A stretch of DNA of 64,000 nucleotides from Blastococcus xanthinilyticus (GCF_008124835.1 NZ_VNHW01000006.1:213069-277068); one strand, 5' to 3'; positions 9,799-19,568 are shown, numbered from the stretch's first letter. Translations and numbers: made by a program. Notes: generated by a model from the sequence alone, not told the origin.

Positions 9799-10193
9799 GC
9801 GAGTCAAGGCGATCACTGCCGTCGGCGCGGACCTTCTACGACGAGGTCGGCGGCGAGCCGACCTTCCGCCGCCTGGTCGCGCGGTTCTACGCCGGCGTGC
9901 GCACCGACCCGGTCCTCGTGCCCCTGTACCCCCAGGACGACTGGGACGGCGCCGAGACCCGGCTGCGCGGGTTCCTCGAGCAGTACTGGGGCGGGCCGGC
10001 GACGTACTCGCAGGAGCGCGGGCACCCGCGACTGCGCATGCGGCACGCGCCGTTCGCCATCGGCCCGGCCGAGCGGGACGCCTGGCTGGCGCACATGCGT
10101 GACGCCGTCGACTCCCTGGAGCTGCCGCCCGAGCAGGACGCCACGCTGTGGGGCTACCTGGAGATGGCGGCCCACAGCATGCAGAACCGCTGA
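9795..10193 (+). CDS. glbO: Group II truncated haemoglobin GlbO
   Basis: A 132-aa globin that closely resembles mycobacterial GlbO. Key haem-pocket residues are visible: Tyr32 (B10), Tyr45 (CD1), proximal His84 in RMRHAPF and Trp97 (G8) in RDAWLAH. The region [18 protein letters not shown] is nearly invariant in group II truncated globins. The expected role is O2/NO chemistry, possibly linked to respiration. It overlaps the MFS gene by 4 bp. In M. tuberculosis glbO (Rv2470) is also followed by an alpha-glucosidase gene, as here. Confidence 0.95.
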   Translation: MSESRRSLPSARTFYDEVGGEPTFRRLVARFYAGVRTDPVLVPLYPQDDWDGAETRLRGFLEQYWGGPATYSQERGHPRLRMRHAPFAIGPAERDAWLAHMRDAVDSLELPPEQDATLWGYLEMAAHSMQNR

Positions 10194-10280
10194 CCCGGAC
10201 CCAGCCCTCCGCACGACCTCGCCGCCCGGTGTCCCACCCCGGGACGGGCCACGCACGCCCACGACCACCCGAGGAGCCCG

Positions 10281-11870
10281 GTGAACCCGGAACCGACCGC
10301 CAGCCTGCCCACCGCCGACGCCGACTGGTGGCGGAACGCGGTCTTCTACCAGATCTACATCCGCAGCTTCGCCGACGGGAACGGCGACGGGGTCGGTGAC
10401 CTGGCGGGGATCCGGTCGCGGCTGCCGTACCTGGCCGACCTCGGCGTGGACGCGCTGTGGATCACGCCGTTCTACCCCTCGCCGATGGCCGACCACGGCT
10501 ACGACGTCGCCGACCCCCGGGACGTCGAGCCGGTGTTCGGCGACCTCGCGGAGTTCGACGCCCTGCTCGCCGACGCGCACGCGCTCGGCATCCGGGTGAC
10601 CGTCGACCTGGTACCCAACCACAGCTCGCACGACCACGAGTGGTTCCAGGCGGCGCTGACCGCCGCGCCGGGCTCTCCGGAGCGGGCGCGCTACCTGTTC
10701 CGGGACGGCCGCGGGGCCGACGGGAGCGAGCCGCCCAACAACTGGCCGTCGGTGTTCGGCGGGCCCGCGTGGACCCGGGTGCCCGACGGGCAGTGGTACC
10801 TGCACCTGTTCGCGCCCGAGCAGCCGGATCTGGACTTCGCCAACCCCGAGGTGGTCGCCGACCTCGAGGAGACCATGCGGTTCTGGCTGGACCGCGGGGT
10901 CGACGGCTTCCGCATCGACGTGGCGCACGGCATGGCCAAGCCCGAGGGCCTGCCGGACATGGTGCCCCTGGACGACACCGGGCTGCTGGCCGACCACATG
11001 CCGGGTGACAACCGGTTCGACTCCGAGGGCGTGCACGCGCTGCACCGGCGGATCCGGTCGGTGGTCGACGAGTACCCCGGCCGGATGGCCGTCGGTGAGG
11101 TGTGGCTGCGCGACGACCAGCGGCTGGCCCGGTACCTGCGCGCCGACGAGCTGCAGCTGGCGTTCAACTTCAAGCTGGTCACCGCGGAGTGGTCGGCCGA
11201 GGAGCTCCGCACCGCCGTCGAGGACTCCCTGGCCACCGTGGCCGGCTCCCCCGCGCCCGCGTGCTGGGTGCTGTCCAACCACGACGTCTCCCGGCACGTC
11301 ACCCGCTACGGCGGTGGTGAGCTGGGCACCCGGCGGGCCCGCGCGGCAGCGCTGCTCCAGCTGGCGCTCCCCGGCGCGGTCTACCTCTACAACGGCGACG
11401 AGCTCGGGATGCCCGACGTCGAGCTGCCCGACGAGGTGCTGCAGGACCCGATCTGGGAGCGCTCCGGACGCACCGAGCGCGGCCGGGACGCCTGCCGCGT
11501 GCCGATGCCGTGGTCGGGGTCCGAGCCGCCGTACGGGTTCTCCGAGAAGCCGGAGACCTGGCTGCCCATGCCCGAGGGCTGGGGCCCGCTCACCGCCGAG
11601 GCCCAGCGGGCGCGGGATGACTCGATGCTGTCGCTGTACCGAGCTGCGCTCGCTCTCCGCGCGTCGTCCAGCGCGCTGACCGGCGAGGATCTCGAGTGGT
11701 TACAGGCACCCGACGGTTGTGTCGCGTTCCGCCGTCCCGGCGGGCTGGTCTGCCTGCTCAACCTCTCCGGCGCCCTCGTGCCCGTGCCGGAGGGCCGGGT
11801 GCTGCTCAGCAGTGCCCCGGTCGACGGCGGATCGCTGCCCGACGACGCCGCGATCTGGCTGCAGGCCTGA
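10281..11870 (+). CDS. aglA: GH13 alpha-glucosidase (AglA-like)
   Basis: A 529-aa cytosolic glycoside hydrolase of family 13. The barrel motifs occur in order: DLVPNHSS, GFRIDVAH with nucleophile Asp213, VGEVWL with acid/base Glu273, and LSNHDVSRH with Asp335. The N-terminal WWRNAVFYQIYIRSFADGNGDG is typical of oligo-1,6-glucosidase/alpha-glucosidase types that release glucose from alpha-glucosides. The GTG at 10281 has GAGGAGCCCG just before it. Position directly after glbO matches Rv2471 aglA of M. tuberculosis. Trehalose synthase is less likely because the protein lacks that family's extended C-terminus. Confidence 0.9.
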   Translation: MNPEPTASLPTADADWWRNAVFYQIYIRSFADGNGDGVGDLAGIRSRLPYLADLGVDALWITPFYPSPMADHGYDVADPRDVEPVFGDLAEFDALLADAHALGIRVTVDLVPNHSSHDHEWFQAALTAAPGSPERARYLFRDGRGADGSEPPNNWPSVFGGPAWTRVPDGQWYLHLFAPEQPDLDFANPEVVADLEETMRFWLDRGVDGFRIDVAHGMAKPEGLPDMVPLDDTGLLADHMPGDNRFDSEGVHALHRRIRSVVDEYPGRMAVGEVWLRDDQRLARYLRADELQLAFNFKLVTAEWSAEELRTAVEDSLATVAGSPAPACWVLSNHDVSRHVTRYGGGELGTRRARAAALLQLALPGAVYLYNGDELGMPDVELPDEVLQDPIWERSGRTERGRDACRVPMPWSGSEPPYGFSEKPETWLPMPEGWGPLTAEAQRARDDSMLSLYRAALALRASSSALTGEDLEWLQAPDGCVAFRRPGGLVCLLNLSGALVPVPEGRVLLSSAPVDGGSLPDDAAIWLQA

Positions 11871-11881
11871 GCGCACCGGCC

Positions 11882-11913
11882 GGTACCCGGGCGCCGCACG
11901 GCGCTCGGGTACC
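11882..11913. terminator. Hairpin between aglA and bioY (terminator or bio leader)
   Basis: Inverted repeat with 14-bp arms, GGTACCCGGGCGCC and GGCGCTCGGGTACC (one mismatch), around the loop GCAC. It lies 12 bp after the aglA stop and 59 bp before the bioY start. It could end the aglA transcript or act as an operator/leader element of the biotin transporter. No T tract follows. Confidence 0.5.
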
Positions 11914-11972
11914 TTGCCGCAGGTGACGCCGGGTCGGCGGCGCCCGTCCGCCGGCGCAGCGCAGGAGTGAGC

Positions 11973-12536
11973 ATGAAGACCCGGGACCTCGCCCACATCG
12001 CCCTCTTCGCGGCCATCATCGCCGTGCTGGGGACGCTCCCGGCGGTGAACATCGGCCCCGTCCCGATCACCGCGCAGACCCTCGGCGTGATGCTCGCGGG
12101 CAGCGTGCTCGGCGCCCGCCGTGGCTTCCTCGCCGTGCTGCTGTTCCTGGTCCTGGTGGCGATCGGGCTGCCCCTGCTGGCCAGTGGCACGGGCGGCCTG
12201 ACGGTGTTCGCCGGCCCGACCGCGGGCTACCTGTTCAGCTGGCCGGTGGCGGCGGCCGTGACCGGCTGGCTGACCGAGCGCCTCTGGGCCCGGTACAACG
12301 TGGCCTGGGGCGTGCTGTGCAACGTCGTCGGCGGGATGGTCGTCATCTACCTGATCGGCGTCCCGGTGCTGGCCGCCGTCGCCAACCTGTCCCTGGGCGA
12401 GGCGATCGTCTCCGGGGCCCTGCCCTTCCTCCCCGGTGACGCGGTCAAGGCCTTCATCGCCGCGGCGATCGCCGCCCAGGTGCGCCGCAGCTACCCGGTG
12501 ATCGAGCGACCGCAGCGGGCGGTCGCCGCCCGGTGA
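11973..12536 (+). CDS. bioY: Biotin transporter substrate-binding subunit BioY
   Basis: A 187-aa integral membrane protein with about six helices. The N-terminus LAHIALFAAIIAVLGTLP, then VPITAQTLGVMLAGSVLG and the LLASGTGGLTVFAGPTAGYL loop are hallmarks of BioY, the S component that captures biotin in an ECF transporter. ATG 11973 is chosen because AGGAG sits six bases upstream; a GTG at 11967 lies inside that site. The stop overlaps the start of the ATPase gene, so bioY-bioM-bioN form one operon. No biotin-synthesis gene is present here. Confidence 0.95.
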   Translation: MKTRDLAHIALFAAIIAVLGTLPAVNIGPVPITAQTLGVMLAGSVLGARRGFLAVLLFLVLVAIGLPLLASGTGGLTVFAGPTAGYLFSWPVAAAVTGWLTERLWARYNVAWGVLCNVVGGMVVIYLIGVPVLAAVANLSLGEAIVSGALPFLPGDAVKAFIAAAIAAQVRRSYPVIERPQRAVAAR

Positions 12537-13267
12537 GGTTCCGCCGGCCGGAGCCACGGCCCGACGCCGTCGCCGACCCCGCACGGGGGATCGAGCTGCG
12601 GGGCGTCTCGCACCGCTACGGCGACCGCCCGGTGCTCTCCGACGTGGACCTGCACCTGACCGAGGCACGGATCGGCGTCGTCGGCGCCAACGGCTCGGGC
12701 AAGAGCACCTTCGCGCGGCTGCTCAACGGACTGGTCGTGCCCACGGCCGGGCAGGTGCTGGTCGACGGGCTGGACACCCGGACCTCCGTCCGCGAGGTCC
12801 GCCGGCGCGTCGGCTTCGTGTTCCAGGACCCCGACGCCCAGATCGTCCACCCCACGGTCGCCGAGGACGCCGCCTACGGGCTGGAGAACCAGCGCGTGCC
12901 CGCCGCCGAACGGGCCGAGCGGGTGGCCGAGGTGCTGGCGCGGTACGGGCTCGCCGGGCACGCCGACCATCCCGCGCACCTGCTGTCCGGCGGGCAGAAG
13001 CAGCTGCTGGCGATCGCCGGGGTGCTGGTGATGCGCCCGGCGCGCGTCGTCTTCGACGAACCCACGACGCTGCTCGACCTGGTCAACGCCCGGCGCGTGG
13101 CCCGGGTGATCGACGAGCTGGAGCAGCGGGTGGTCGTGGTGACCCACCAACTGGACCTGCTCGACGGCTTCGACCGCGTGCTCGTGGTCGAAGGCGGAAG
13201 GATCGTCGAGGACGCCGCTCCCCGCCCGGCGATCGCGGCCTACCGGGCGCTCATGGAGCGGCGATGA
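12533..13267 (+). CDS. bioM: ECF transporter ATP-binding subunit (BioM)
   Basis: A 244-aa ABC ATPase. Walker A is VGANGSGKST near residue 54, the Q-loop is VFQDPDAQI, the ABC signature is LSGGQKQLLAIAG, Walker B is VVFDEPTTLLD and the switch His is in VVTHQLDLL. The VFQDPDAQIV and NQRVP features match CbiO/EcfA-type ATPases. It supplies energy for uptake through BioY and BioN. The GTG start overlaps the bioY stop (GTGA) and the stop overlaps the bioN start (ATGA), so the three products are made in step. Confidence 0.93.
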   Translation: MRFRRPEPRPDAVADPARGIELRGVSHRYGDRPVLSDVDLHLTEARIGVVGANGSGKSTFARLLNGLVVPTAGQVLVDGLDTRTSVREVRRRVGFVFQDPDAQIVHPTVAEDAAYGLENQRVPAAERAERVAEVLARYGLAGHADHPAHLLSGGQKQLLAIAGVLVMRPARVVFDEPTTLLDLVNARRVARVIDELEQRVVVVTHQLDLLDGFDRVLVVEGGRIVEDAAPRPAIAAYRALMERR

Positions 13268-13920
13268 CCCTCGCGCTCTACGTGCCGCGGCGCAGCGCCG
13301 TCCACCGCGTCCCGGCCGGCGGCAAGCTCCTGGCCCTCGCGGCCCTGGCGGTGCTGCTGTTCGTCGTGCCCACGCTCCCGGTGGTCGGCGCCGCACTGCT
13401 CGCGGTGCTGGCCGTCGGCCTCGGCGCCGCACGGCTGCCGGCAGCCGCGCTGGCCCGGCAGGCGCGAACGGTGCGCTGGTGGCTGGCCGGCCTGTTCGTC
13501 TTCCACGCCCTGTTCAGCGACCTGCCGACGGCCGCGGTGACCGTGCTCCGGCTGCTGACCCTCGTCCTCGCCGCCGCGGTGGTGACGGCGACGACGCGGG
13601 TGACCGAGATGGTGGCGGTGATCGAGCGGCTGTGCGCGCCGCTCCGGGTGGTCGGCGTGCGCCCGGCGCGGATCGGCCTGGTGATCTCGATGGCACTGCG
13701 GTTCATCCCGGTGCTGGCCGAGCGGGCCGACCGGATCCGCGAGGCGCAGGCCGCCCGTGGCGGGTCGGCGCGGGGCATCCGGGGTCTGCGGACCACGGTG
13801 ACCCCGCTGCTGGTGCAGCTGCTGCAGATGGCGCACACGGTCAGCGAGGCGCTCGACGCGCGCGGCGCCGACGACGTCCCTCCTGCCCGGGGACGCCGCT
13901 CCCCCGCTCCCGCCGCCTGA
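13264..13920 (+). CDS. bioN: ECF transporter transmembrane coupling subunit (BioN)
   Basis: A 218-aa membrane protein of the EcfT/CbiQ family. N-terminal hydrophobic helices are followed by a cytoplasmic region with the two short coupling motifs that touch the ATPases: EAQAARGGSARG near residue 160 and EALDARGADD near residue 200. Together with BioY and BioM it completes a biotin importer in the membrane. ATG overlaps the bioM stop. The next gene, a MOSC protein, starts 14 bp downstream and may be co-transcribed. Confidence 0.92.
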   Translation: MTLALYVPRRSAVHRVPAGGKLLALAALAVLLFVVPTLPVVGAALLAVLAVGLGAARLPAAALARQARTVRWWLAGLFVFHALFSDLPTAAVTVLRLLTLVLAAAVVTATTRVTEMVAVIERLCAPLRVVGVRPARIGLVISMALRFIPVLAERADRIREAQAARGGSARGIRGLRTTVTPLLVQLLQMAHTVSEALDARGADDVPPARGRRSPAPAA

Positions 13921-13934
13921 CCGTGGAGGTCCCG

Positions 13935-14471
13935 ATGGATGAAGGCTCGCTGCTGGAGATCTGGACGACGCCCGAGGCGGCGGCGCCGTTGCGCCGGATC
14001 CCGTCGGGGCGGCTCGTGCCCGGCGTCGGGCTCGAGGGGGACCGCTACGCCCGCGGCGGCGGGACGTGGGCGCAGTACCCGGACCTGGAGAAGCAGCTGA
14101 CGCTGATCGACCGGGACGACGTGGCCGCCGTCGCCGCCGAGGTGGGCGCCCCGTTCGGCACCGCCGACAGCCGGCGCAACCTGGTGACGACCGGGATCGC
14201 GCTGCCGTCGCTGGTCGGCCGCTGGTTCGCCGTGGGCGATGCGCTGCTGTTCGGCATGAAGCGCTGCCCGCCGTGCACGCACCTGGAGCGGCTGACCGGG
14301 CTGAAGCTGGTCAAGGCGATGGTGCACCGGGGCGGGATCAACGCGGCGGTGTTCGGCGGCGGGCTGATCACCGCGGGCGCGGTCGTGCGGCCGGTGCCGG
14401 ACGAGGAGGCGGCCCGGCGGGGCGCACCCACCGGGGCCGACCGGCCGGTGCCGCGCACGGTTCCCGGCTGA
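13935..14471 (+). CDS. MOSC domain protein
   Basis: A 178-aa single-domain MOSC protein. Visible family features are GRLVPGVGLEGDRYA near residues 24-38, RRNLVTTGIALPSLVGR and the conserved cysteine segment KRCPPCTHLERLTG, where the cysteine can hold sulfur or ligate molybdenum. MOSC proteins act in sulfur transfer or molybdenum-cofactor reductases; the exact substrate is unknown. ATG 13935 follows GGAGG at 13925-13929. It sits 14 bp behind bioN, probably as a read-through neighbour, not a transporter part. Confidence 0.85.
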   Translation: MDEGSLLEIWTTPEAAAPLRRIPSGRLVPGVGLEGDRYARGGGTWAQYPDLEKQLTLIDRDDVAAVAAEVGAPFGTADSRRNLVTTGIALPSLVGRWFAVGDALLFGMKRCPPCTHLERLTGLKLVKAMVHRGGINAAVFGGGLITAGAVVRPVPDEEAARRGAPTGADRPVPRTVPG

Positions 14472-14499
14472 CCCGGTCACCTGCACACCTGTCCCTCGC

Positions 14500-14541
14500 G
14501 GAGTCGGTCTCTGCCCACCGGGGTGGGCAGACACCGACTCC
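14500..14541. terminator. Long hairpin between convergent MOSC and thioesterase genes
   Basis: Arms GGAGTCGGT / ACCGACTCC and inner arms TCTGCCCA / TGGGCAGA are separated by a single C-C mismatch, with loop CCGGGG. It lies between convergent genes, which fits a bidirectional terminator, although no T tract flanks it. The inner core is shared with the palindrome at 41479-41514. Confidence 0.65.
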
Positions 14542-14556
14542 TCCGGCCCTGGGACC

Positions 14557-14970
14557 TCAGCCGGTGGGCTCGTCGGTCCAGCGGGCGAGGAACTCCTTCT
14601 CCTCCGGGGTGATCCGGCGGGGCCGGTTCAGCGCGAAGTCGAACGGCACGAGCAACGTGCTGCCGGTGACCGCGAGGGCGCCGTGGTCGAACAGCTCGTA
14701 GCGGCAGGTGAACGCGGCCGCCCGGATGCCCGAGACCCACACCTGCACCTCGAGGGGCTCGGCGTCGTAGACCACCGACCGCTTGTAGGCGATCTCGTGC
14801 GAGGCGACGACGAGGCCGCGGCGCATCCCGGTCCGCTCGTCGTGGGTGGGCTGCTCGAAGAACAGGCTGACGCGCGCCATCTCGAAGTAGCCGAGGAAGG
14901 CCACGTTGTTGATGTGCTGGTAGGCGTCCATGTCCGACCAGCGCATGGGGACGTGCACCGTGTGCCTCAC
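14557..14970 (-). CDS. Acyl-CoA thioesterase (4HBT hotdog fold)
   Basis: A 137-aa single hotdog domain. The signature MRWSDMDAYQHINNVAFLGY contains the catalytic Asp of 4-hydroxybenzoyl-CoA-type thioesterases, followed by EMARVSLFF and RTGMRRGLVVASHEIAYKRS. It should hydrolyse an acyl-CoA of unknown chain length in the cytosol. The GTG start at 14970 follows AGGGTGG; a longer frame runs further upstream but lacks family similarity. It corresponds in context to Rv2475c of M. tuberculosis, also near ettA and ssb. The divergent pseudogene starts 70 bp away. Confidence 0.88.
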   Translation of the reverse strand: MRHTVHVPMRWSDMDAYQHINNVAFLGYFEMARVSLFFEQPTHDERTGMRRGLVVASHEIAYKRSVVYDAEPLEVQVWVSGIRAAAFTCRYELFDHGALAVTGSTLLVPFDFALNRPRRITPEEKEFLARWTDEPTG

Positions 14971-15040
14971 GCCGCCACCCTGCCGCAGGCCGGTCGGGGC
15001 CGGCGCGCCGGGGCCCCGGGCCGTTCCTACGCTGCGGGGC

Positions 15041-15474
15041 ATGCCGCTGCCGTGGGACCCCGCCACCCCCGGGGTGCTCCGGCTGCCGTCGGGCCGCCTG
15101 GTGCGCGGACGCGCGCTGCGCTCTGCGCTCCCGGCCGGGGACGCCCCGGAGTTCGGGCTGTACCTGGCGCGCCGGCCGCCGGAGCCGGTCACGTGGGAGA
15201 GCCGGTGGGTGCGCTGGCCGGACTTCCGGCTGCCCGCCGACCCGGCCGACCTGCGGAGCGCGCTCGAGATGCTGTGGGGGCGGGCCGTCCAGCAGCGGTG
15301 GAGGTGGCGTGCCCGGGCGGTACCGGCCGGACCGGGACGGCGCTGGCCTGCCTGGCCGTGCTCGACGGCGTGCCGGGCGACGAGGCGGTGGCCTTCGTGC
15401 GCCGGCACTACCGCCGGCGGGCGGTCGAGACCCGGGGGCAGCGGCGGTCCGTCGCCGGCTTCGGCGTTCCCTGA
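15041..15474 (+). pseudogene. Protein-tyrosine phosphatase-like gene, frameshifted
   Basis: Two frames together make one protein. The first runs from ATG 15041 (MPLPWDPATPGVLRLPSG) to about 15298. The second, shifted by one base, carries the phosphatase loop VEVACPGGTGRTGTALACLA and HYRRRAVETRGQRR, ending at 15474. Restoring one G in the CGGTG at 15296-15300 would join ...VQQR to VEVACPGG smoothly, so a single-base deletion in a G run is the likely cause. As written, the active-site Cys is out of frame and the product is dead. A sequencing error in the G run is an equally good explanation. Confidence 0.75.
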
Positions 15475-15502
15475 CGCCCTCCCTGACCGGGACGCCCTGA
15501 GG

Positions 15503-16126
15503 TCAGCCGCGCAGGCGCCGGGCGACCCGCTCCTGGCCGGGTCCGGACAGCTCCGCCGCGATCCCCCGACGACCTGCCACCGTCATCAGGACCGCCTCCG
15601 CCGGCCCCCGGACCTCGGGACCGCGACCGAACGTCCAGTCGATGTCGGTGGCGACCAGCCGGACGTCGCGCACCCGCAGCACGCCCAGCAGGGTGGGCGC
15701 GAACAGCGCGGTGCGCAGGGCCGGCACCAGCCGCTCCGCCGAGATGCTGCGTGGCAGCCCGAGCGGGCGCCGGATGTCCTGCTGGTGGATCATGCCGTCG
15801 GTCAGGGCGATCGCCCCGCCCATGCCGGCGGTGAGCCCGGCGGGGGTGAGGTGGTCGCCGAGCAGCGTCACGAGCTCGGCGGGGGTGCACGCCGCGTACT
15901 CCTGGAGGCCGAGGGCGTTGATCCGGTCGACCCGGAACCGGCCGCGGGTGAACCGCTGGGCGAGCCGCCGGCGGTCGAGCTCCTCGTAGCTGAGCATGTG
16001 CGCCACGACGTCGCGCACCGACCACCCGGCGCACAGTGACGGCGCCCGCCACTGCTCCTCGGTGAGGCCGCTCAGGAGGTCGCGCAGGTCCTCGCGCTCG
16101 GCGCGGGCCAGGGCCATGAGGGTCAT
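15503..16126 (-). CDS. Maleylpyruvate isomerase family mycothiol-dependent enzyme
   Basis: A 207-aa protein of the DinB-like MDMPI family. The N-terminus AREDLRDLLSGLTEEQWRAPSLCAGW contains the family SLCxGWSVRDVVAHM motif, with the metal-binding His in VVAHML and further histidines in DGMIHQQDI. These proteins use mycothiol as cofactor or resemble those that do; the actual substrate is usually unknown. It has no operon partner: a hairpin separates it from ettA, and the phosphatase pseudogene faces its 3' end. Confidence 0.85.
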   Translation of the reverse strand: MTLMALARAEREDLRDLLSGLTEEQWRAPSLCAGWSVRDVVAHMLSYEELDRRRLAQRFTRGRFRVDRINALGLQEYAACTPAELVTLLGDHLTPAGLTAGMGGAIALTDGMIHQQDIRRPLGLPRSISAERLVPALRTALFAPTLLGVLRVRDVRLVATDIDWTFGRGPEVRGPAEAVLMTVAGRRGIAAELSGPGQERVARRLRG

Positions 16127-16243
16127 CCGCGCTCCGCGGGGTCACGGCCGCGCCGGTGCGCGGCGGAGGAGGCCGACCCTAGGGGACGCGCACGGGCCCT
16201 GGCGGGCCGCGCAGCGCCACCGTCGCGGGTGGACCCGGGAACG

Positions 16244-16283
16244 CCGACGGCCGGCCGGAGCAGGTGCTCCGGCCGGCCGTCGG
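16244..16283. terminator. Perfect 19-bp-arm hairpin downstream of ettA
   Basis: The arms start CCGACGGCCGGCC and are perfectly complementary over 19 bp with a 2-base loop GG. It begins 10 bp past the ettA stop (minus strand) and probably ends that transcript. No T tract is present. Confidence 0.7.
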
Positions 16284-16292
16284 ATGAACCGC

Positions 16293-17963
<1,671 letters not shown>

Positions 17964-17997
17964 TGGGCCTCGGAGCCTTCCGTCGTCGTGCGAGCGG

Positions 17998-18029
17998 GGG
18001 GTGGGGCCGCGGGCTCGCGGCCCCACCCC
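17998..18029. terminator. Hairpin between ssb and ettA
   Basis: Perfect arms GGGGTGGGGCCGCG and CGCGGCCCCACCCC with the loop GGCT. It lies 37 bp after the ssb stop and 34 bp before the ettA start (minus strand), so it may terminate ssb or sit in the ettA leader. Confidence 0.6.
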
Positions 18030-18065
18030 GACGTGCTGGCCTCCGATCCTCCCAGCCCGGGGCAA

Positions 18066-18611
18066 CTACGCGTGCGCGGGCTCCTCCGAGAGGTCGAGGT
18101 CCTCCACCGGGGTCAACGTCTCCTCCTCCCCCACGTAGTCCCGGCCGGCCACGAGATCGTCGGCCGCGGGGTGGCCGTTCCCCGGTTCGGCGAGGGGCTG
18201 CGAGTCCGGCTCGACCGGCGCGGTGCCCTCGACGCCGGCCTCGGGTGCGCGGCCGGGCCGGTCCCGCTTGAACACCGCCATGCCCTTGGCCAGGTTGGGG
18301 CCGACGGCGAGCGCCTTGATCTGCGGCTTGCTGCGCGGCCCGCTGTCGGACTCCCAGGTCTTCGTCGTCATGGTGCCGTGGACGATCACCGGATCCCCCT
18401 TGCTGATCGACCCGGCGACGTTGCCGCTCAGCCCGTTCCAGCACTCGACGTCGACCCAGAAGGTGCCGGAGTCGACGAACTGCCCGCTGCCGGAGTCGTA
18501 CCGGCGGCCGGTGGAGGCCATGCGGAAGTTGGTGACCGTGCCGTTCTGCGTGTTCTTGCGGCGCGGGTCGTCGGCCACGTTGCCGACGACGGTGATCGTG
18601 GTGTGGTTCAC
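18066..18611 (-). CDS. ssb: Single-stranded DNA-binding protein
   Basis: A 181-aa protein with an N-terminal OB fold (ITVVGNVADDPRRKNTQNGT, then FWVDVECWNGLSGNVAGSI) and a disordered acidic C-terminal half. The extreme C-terminus LDLSEEPAHA lacks the DDDIPF-type tip of canonical SSB, so it may be a secondary SSB paralogue rather than the essential one. The GTG at 18611 gives the normal MNHTTITVVG start. It corresponds to Rv2478c of M. tuberculosis, which also lies next to ettA. Confidence 0.9.
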   Translation of the reverse strand: MNHTTITVVGNVADDPRRKNTQNGTVTNFRMASTGRRYDSGSGQFVDSGTFWVDVECWNGLSGNVAGSISKGDPVIVHGTMTTKTWESDSGPRSKPQIKALAVGPNLAKGMAVFKRDRPGRAPEAGVEGTAPVEPDSQPLAEPGNGHPAADDLVAGRDYVGEEETLTPVEDLDLSEEPAHA

Positions 18612-18798
18612 GGTGCTCCTCGGAGAGTGCGGCGCCGGTCGGCGCGGCCGGCGCGGTGCCGGCGTGCCGTCGACCCTGACCGCCCCGACCGCCGGTGAGC
18701 CGCGCGCCGCCGGAACTGTGGACGGGCCTGCCCCTTGTGGACGACGCACGCCCGGGTGGCGTCGACCGCAGCCGGGGCGATGCGATGATCGAGTGCGA

Positions 18799-18871
18799 GC
18801 GCCCGTAGCTCAGCGGATAGAGCAGGTGCCTTCTAAGCACTTGGTCGCAGGTTCGATCCCTGCCGGGCGCG
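18799..18871 (+). tRNA. tRNA-Arg (anticodon TCT)
   Basis: A full cloverleaf can be folded: acceptor GCGCCCG pairs with CGGGCGC, D arm GCTC/GAGC, anticodon stem GGTGC/GCACT with loop CTTCTAA giving anticodon TCT, and T arm GCAGG-TTCGATC-CCTGC. It reads the rare AGA codon. CCA is not encoded. No integrase or attachment-site duplication is seen beside it. Confidence 0.96.
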
Positions 18872-18939
18872 CCTCCGGCCTCCCGCCTCCGGGTGGGCTG
18901 GTCGTCGGGCCGCCACGCCGGGGGAATGATCGTCTCCAT

Positions 18940-19172
18940 GTGAAGACTGATCGCGGGGCTGGTCGTCGCCATCGCCTTCCTGGAGCCCTGGCCGTCGTCG
19001 GCTGGACGCTGGTCCGCCTGGCGACCGCACGTCGGTCGCCGGAGGCACGGCAGCCGAGCTGGTGCCGTGCTGCGACTACCGCGCCCACGAGGGCGAGGCC
19101 GCCGTCTGCGGCTGCACCGGCCACCCGCGGAGCCACGTCCACCCGTTCGGGATGGGGGCACAGCCCGCGTGA
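18940..19172 (+). pseudogene. Possible decayed small membrane-protein gene
   Basis: The gap after the tRNA holds three short plausible pieces in three successive frames: LIAGLVVAIAFL (hydrophobic), then GALAVVGWTLVRLAT (hydrophobic), then AAELVPCCDYRAHEGEAAVC with a Cys-rich end and stop at 19172. Joined, they would make a one- or two-helix protein with a CC/CGC-rich tail. This reading needs two or three frameshifts and is therefore weak. It could equally be non-coding sequence. Confidence 0.25.
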
Positions 19173-19244
19173 CGCCGTGACCCACGGTGGCCATGTGGCC
19201 GCGGGCCCTCGGCACCGTTCTCGGCCCTTGCCCTTCCCCGATGC

Positions 19245-19472
19245 GTGTCCTACGAACAGCGCGTGGACAAAGCCATCAGACGCCCGAACCCGACGTGGTA
19301 CTTCGTCCTCGGGACGATGTGGACGGTGCTCGCCGTCGGCGGGTGGGGCACGTCCGGCGGCACTCTCGCCACGGTGGCCTTCACCCTGCTGGCCTTGGCG
19401 AACCTGGGCCTGGGCGCCCACCTCCTGCGGAAGCACCGGCGGACCGCGCGGGGTGACGTGGCCGGACGGTGA
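19245..19472 (+). CDS. Small membrane protein, hypothetical
   Basis: A 75-aa frame starting GTG 19245 (MSYEQRVDKAIRRPNPTWYFV). Two hydrophobic helices are visible (about 19-36 and 43-60), with basic ends KAIRR and LLRKHRRTAR giving an in-out-in hairpin. I do not recognise the family. It is probably a real gene because its charge and hydrophobicity pattern is protein-like, but the start lacks a strong ribosome site. It stands alone between a tRNA region and a DinB gene. Confidence 0.5.
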   Translation: MSYEQRVDKAIRRPNPTWYFVLGTMWTVLAVGGWGTSGGTLATVAFTLLALANLGLGAHLLRKHRRTARGDVAGR

Positions 19473-19568
19473 CCGCAGTACGGCGACCGGCCCCGTGATG
19501 TCGCCCCCGTGCCGCAGGATGAGCGCCGCCGCAACCCACCGCGCCACGACTCCCAGGAGACGGTCCCG

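Noticed and set aside
18799..18871. tRNA-Arg as an attachment site of an integrative element
   Set aside because: No integrase, no direct repeat of the tRNA end and no foreign gene block follows; only small local genes are seen.
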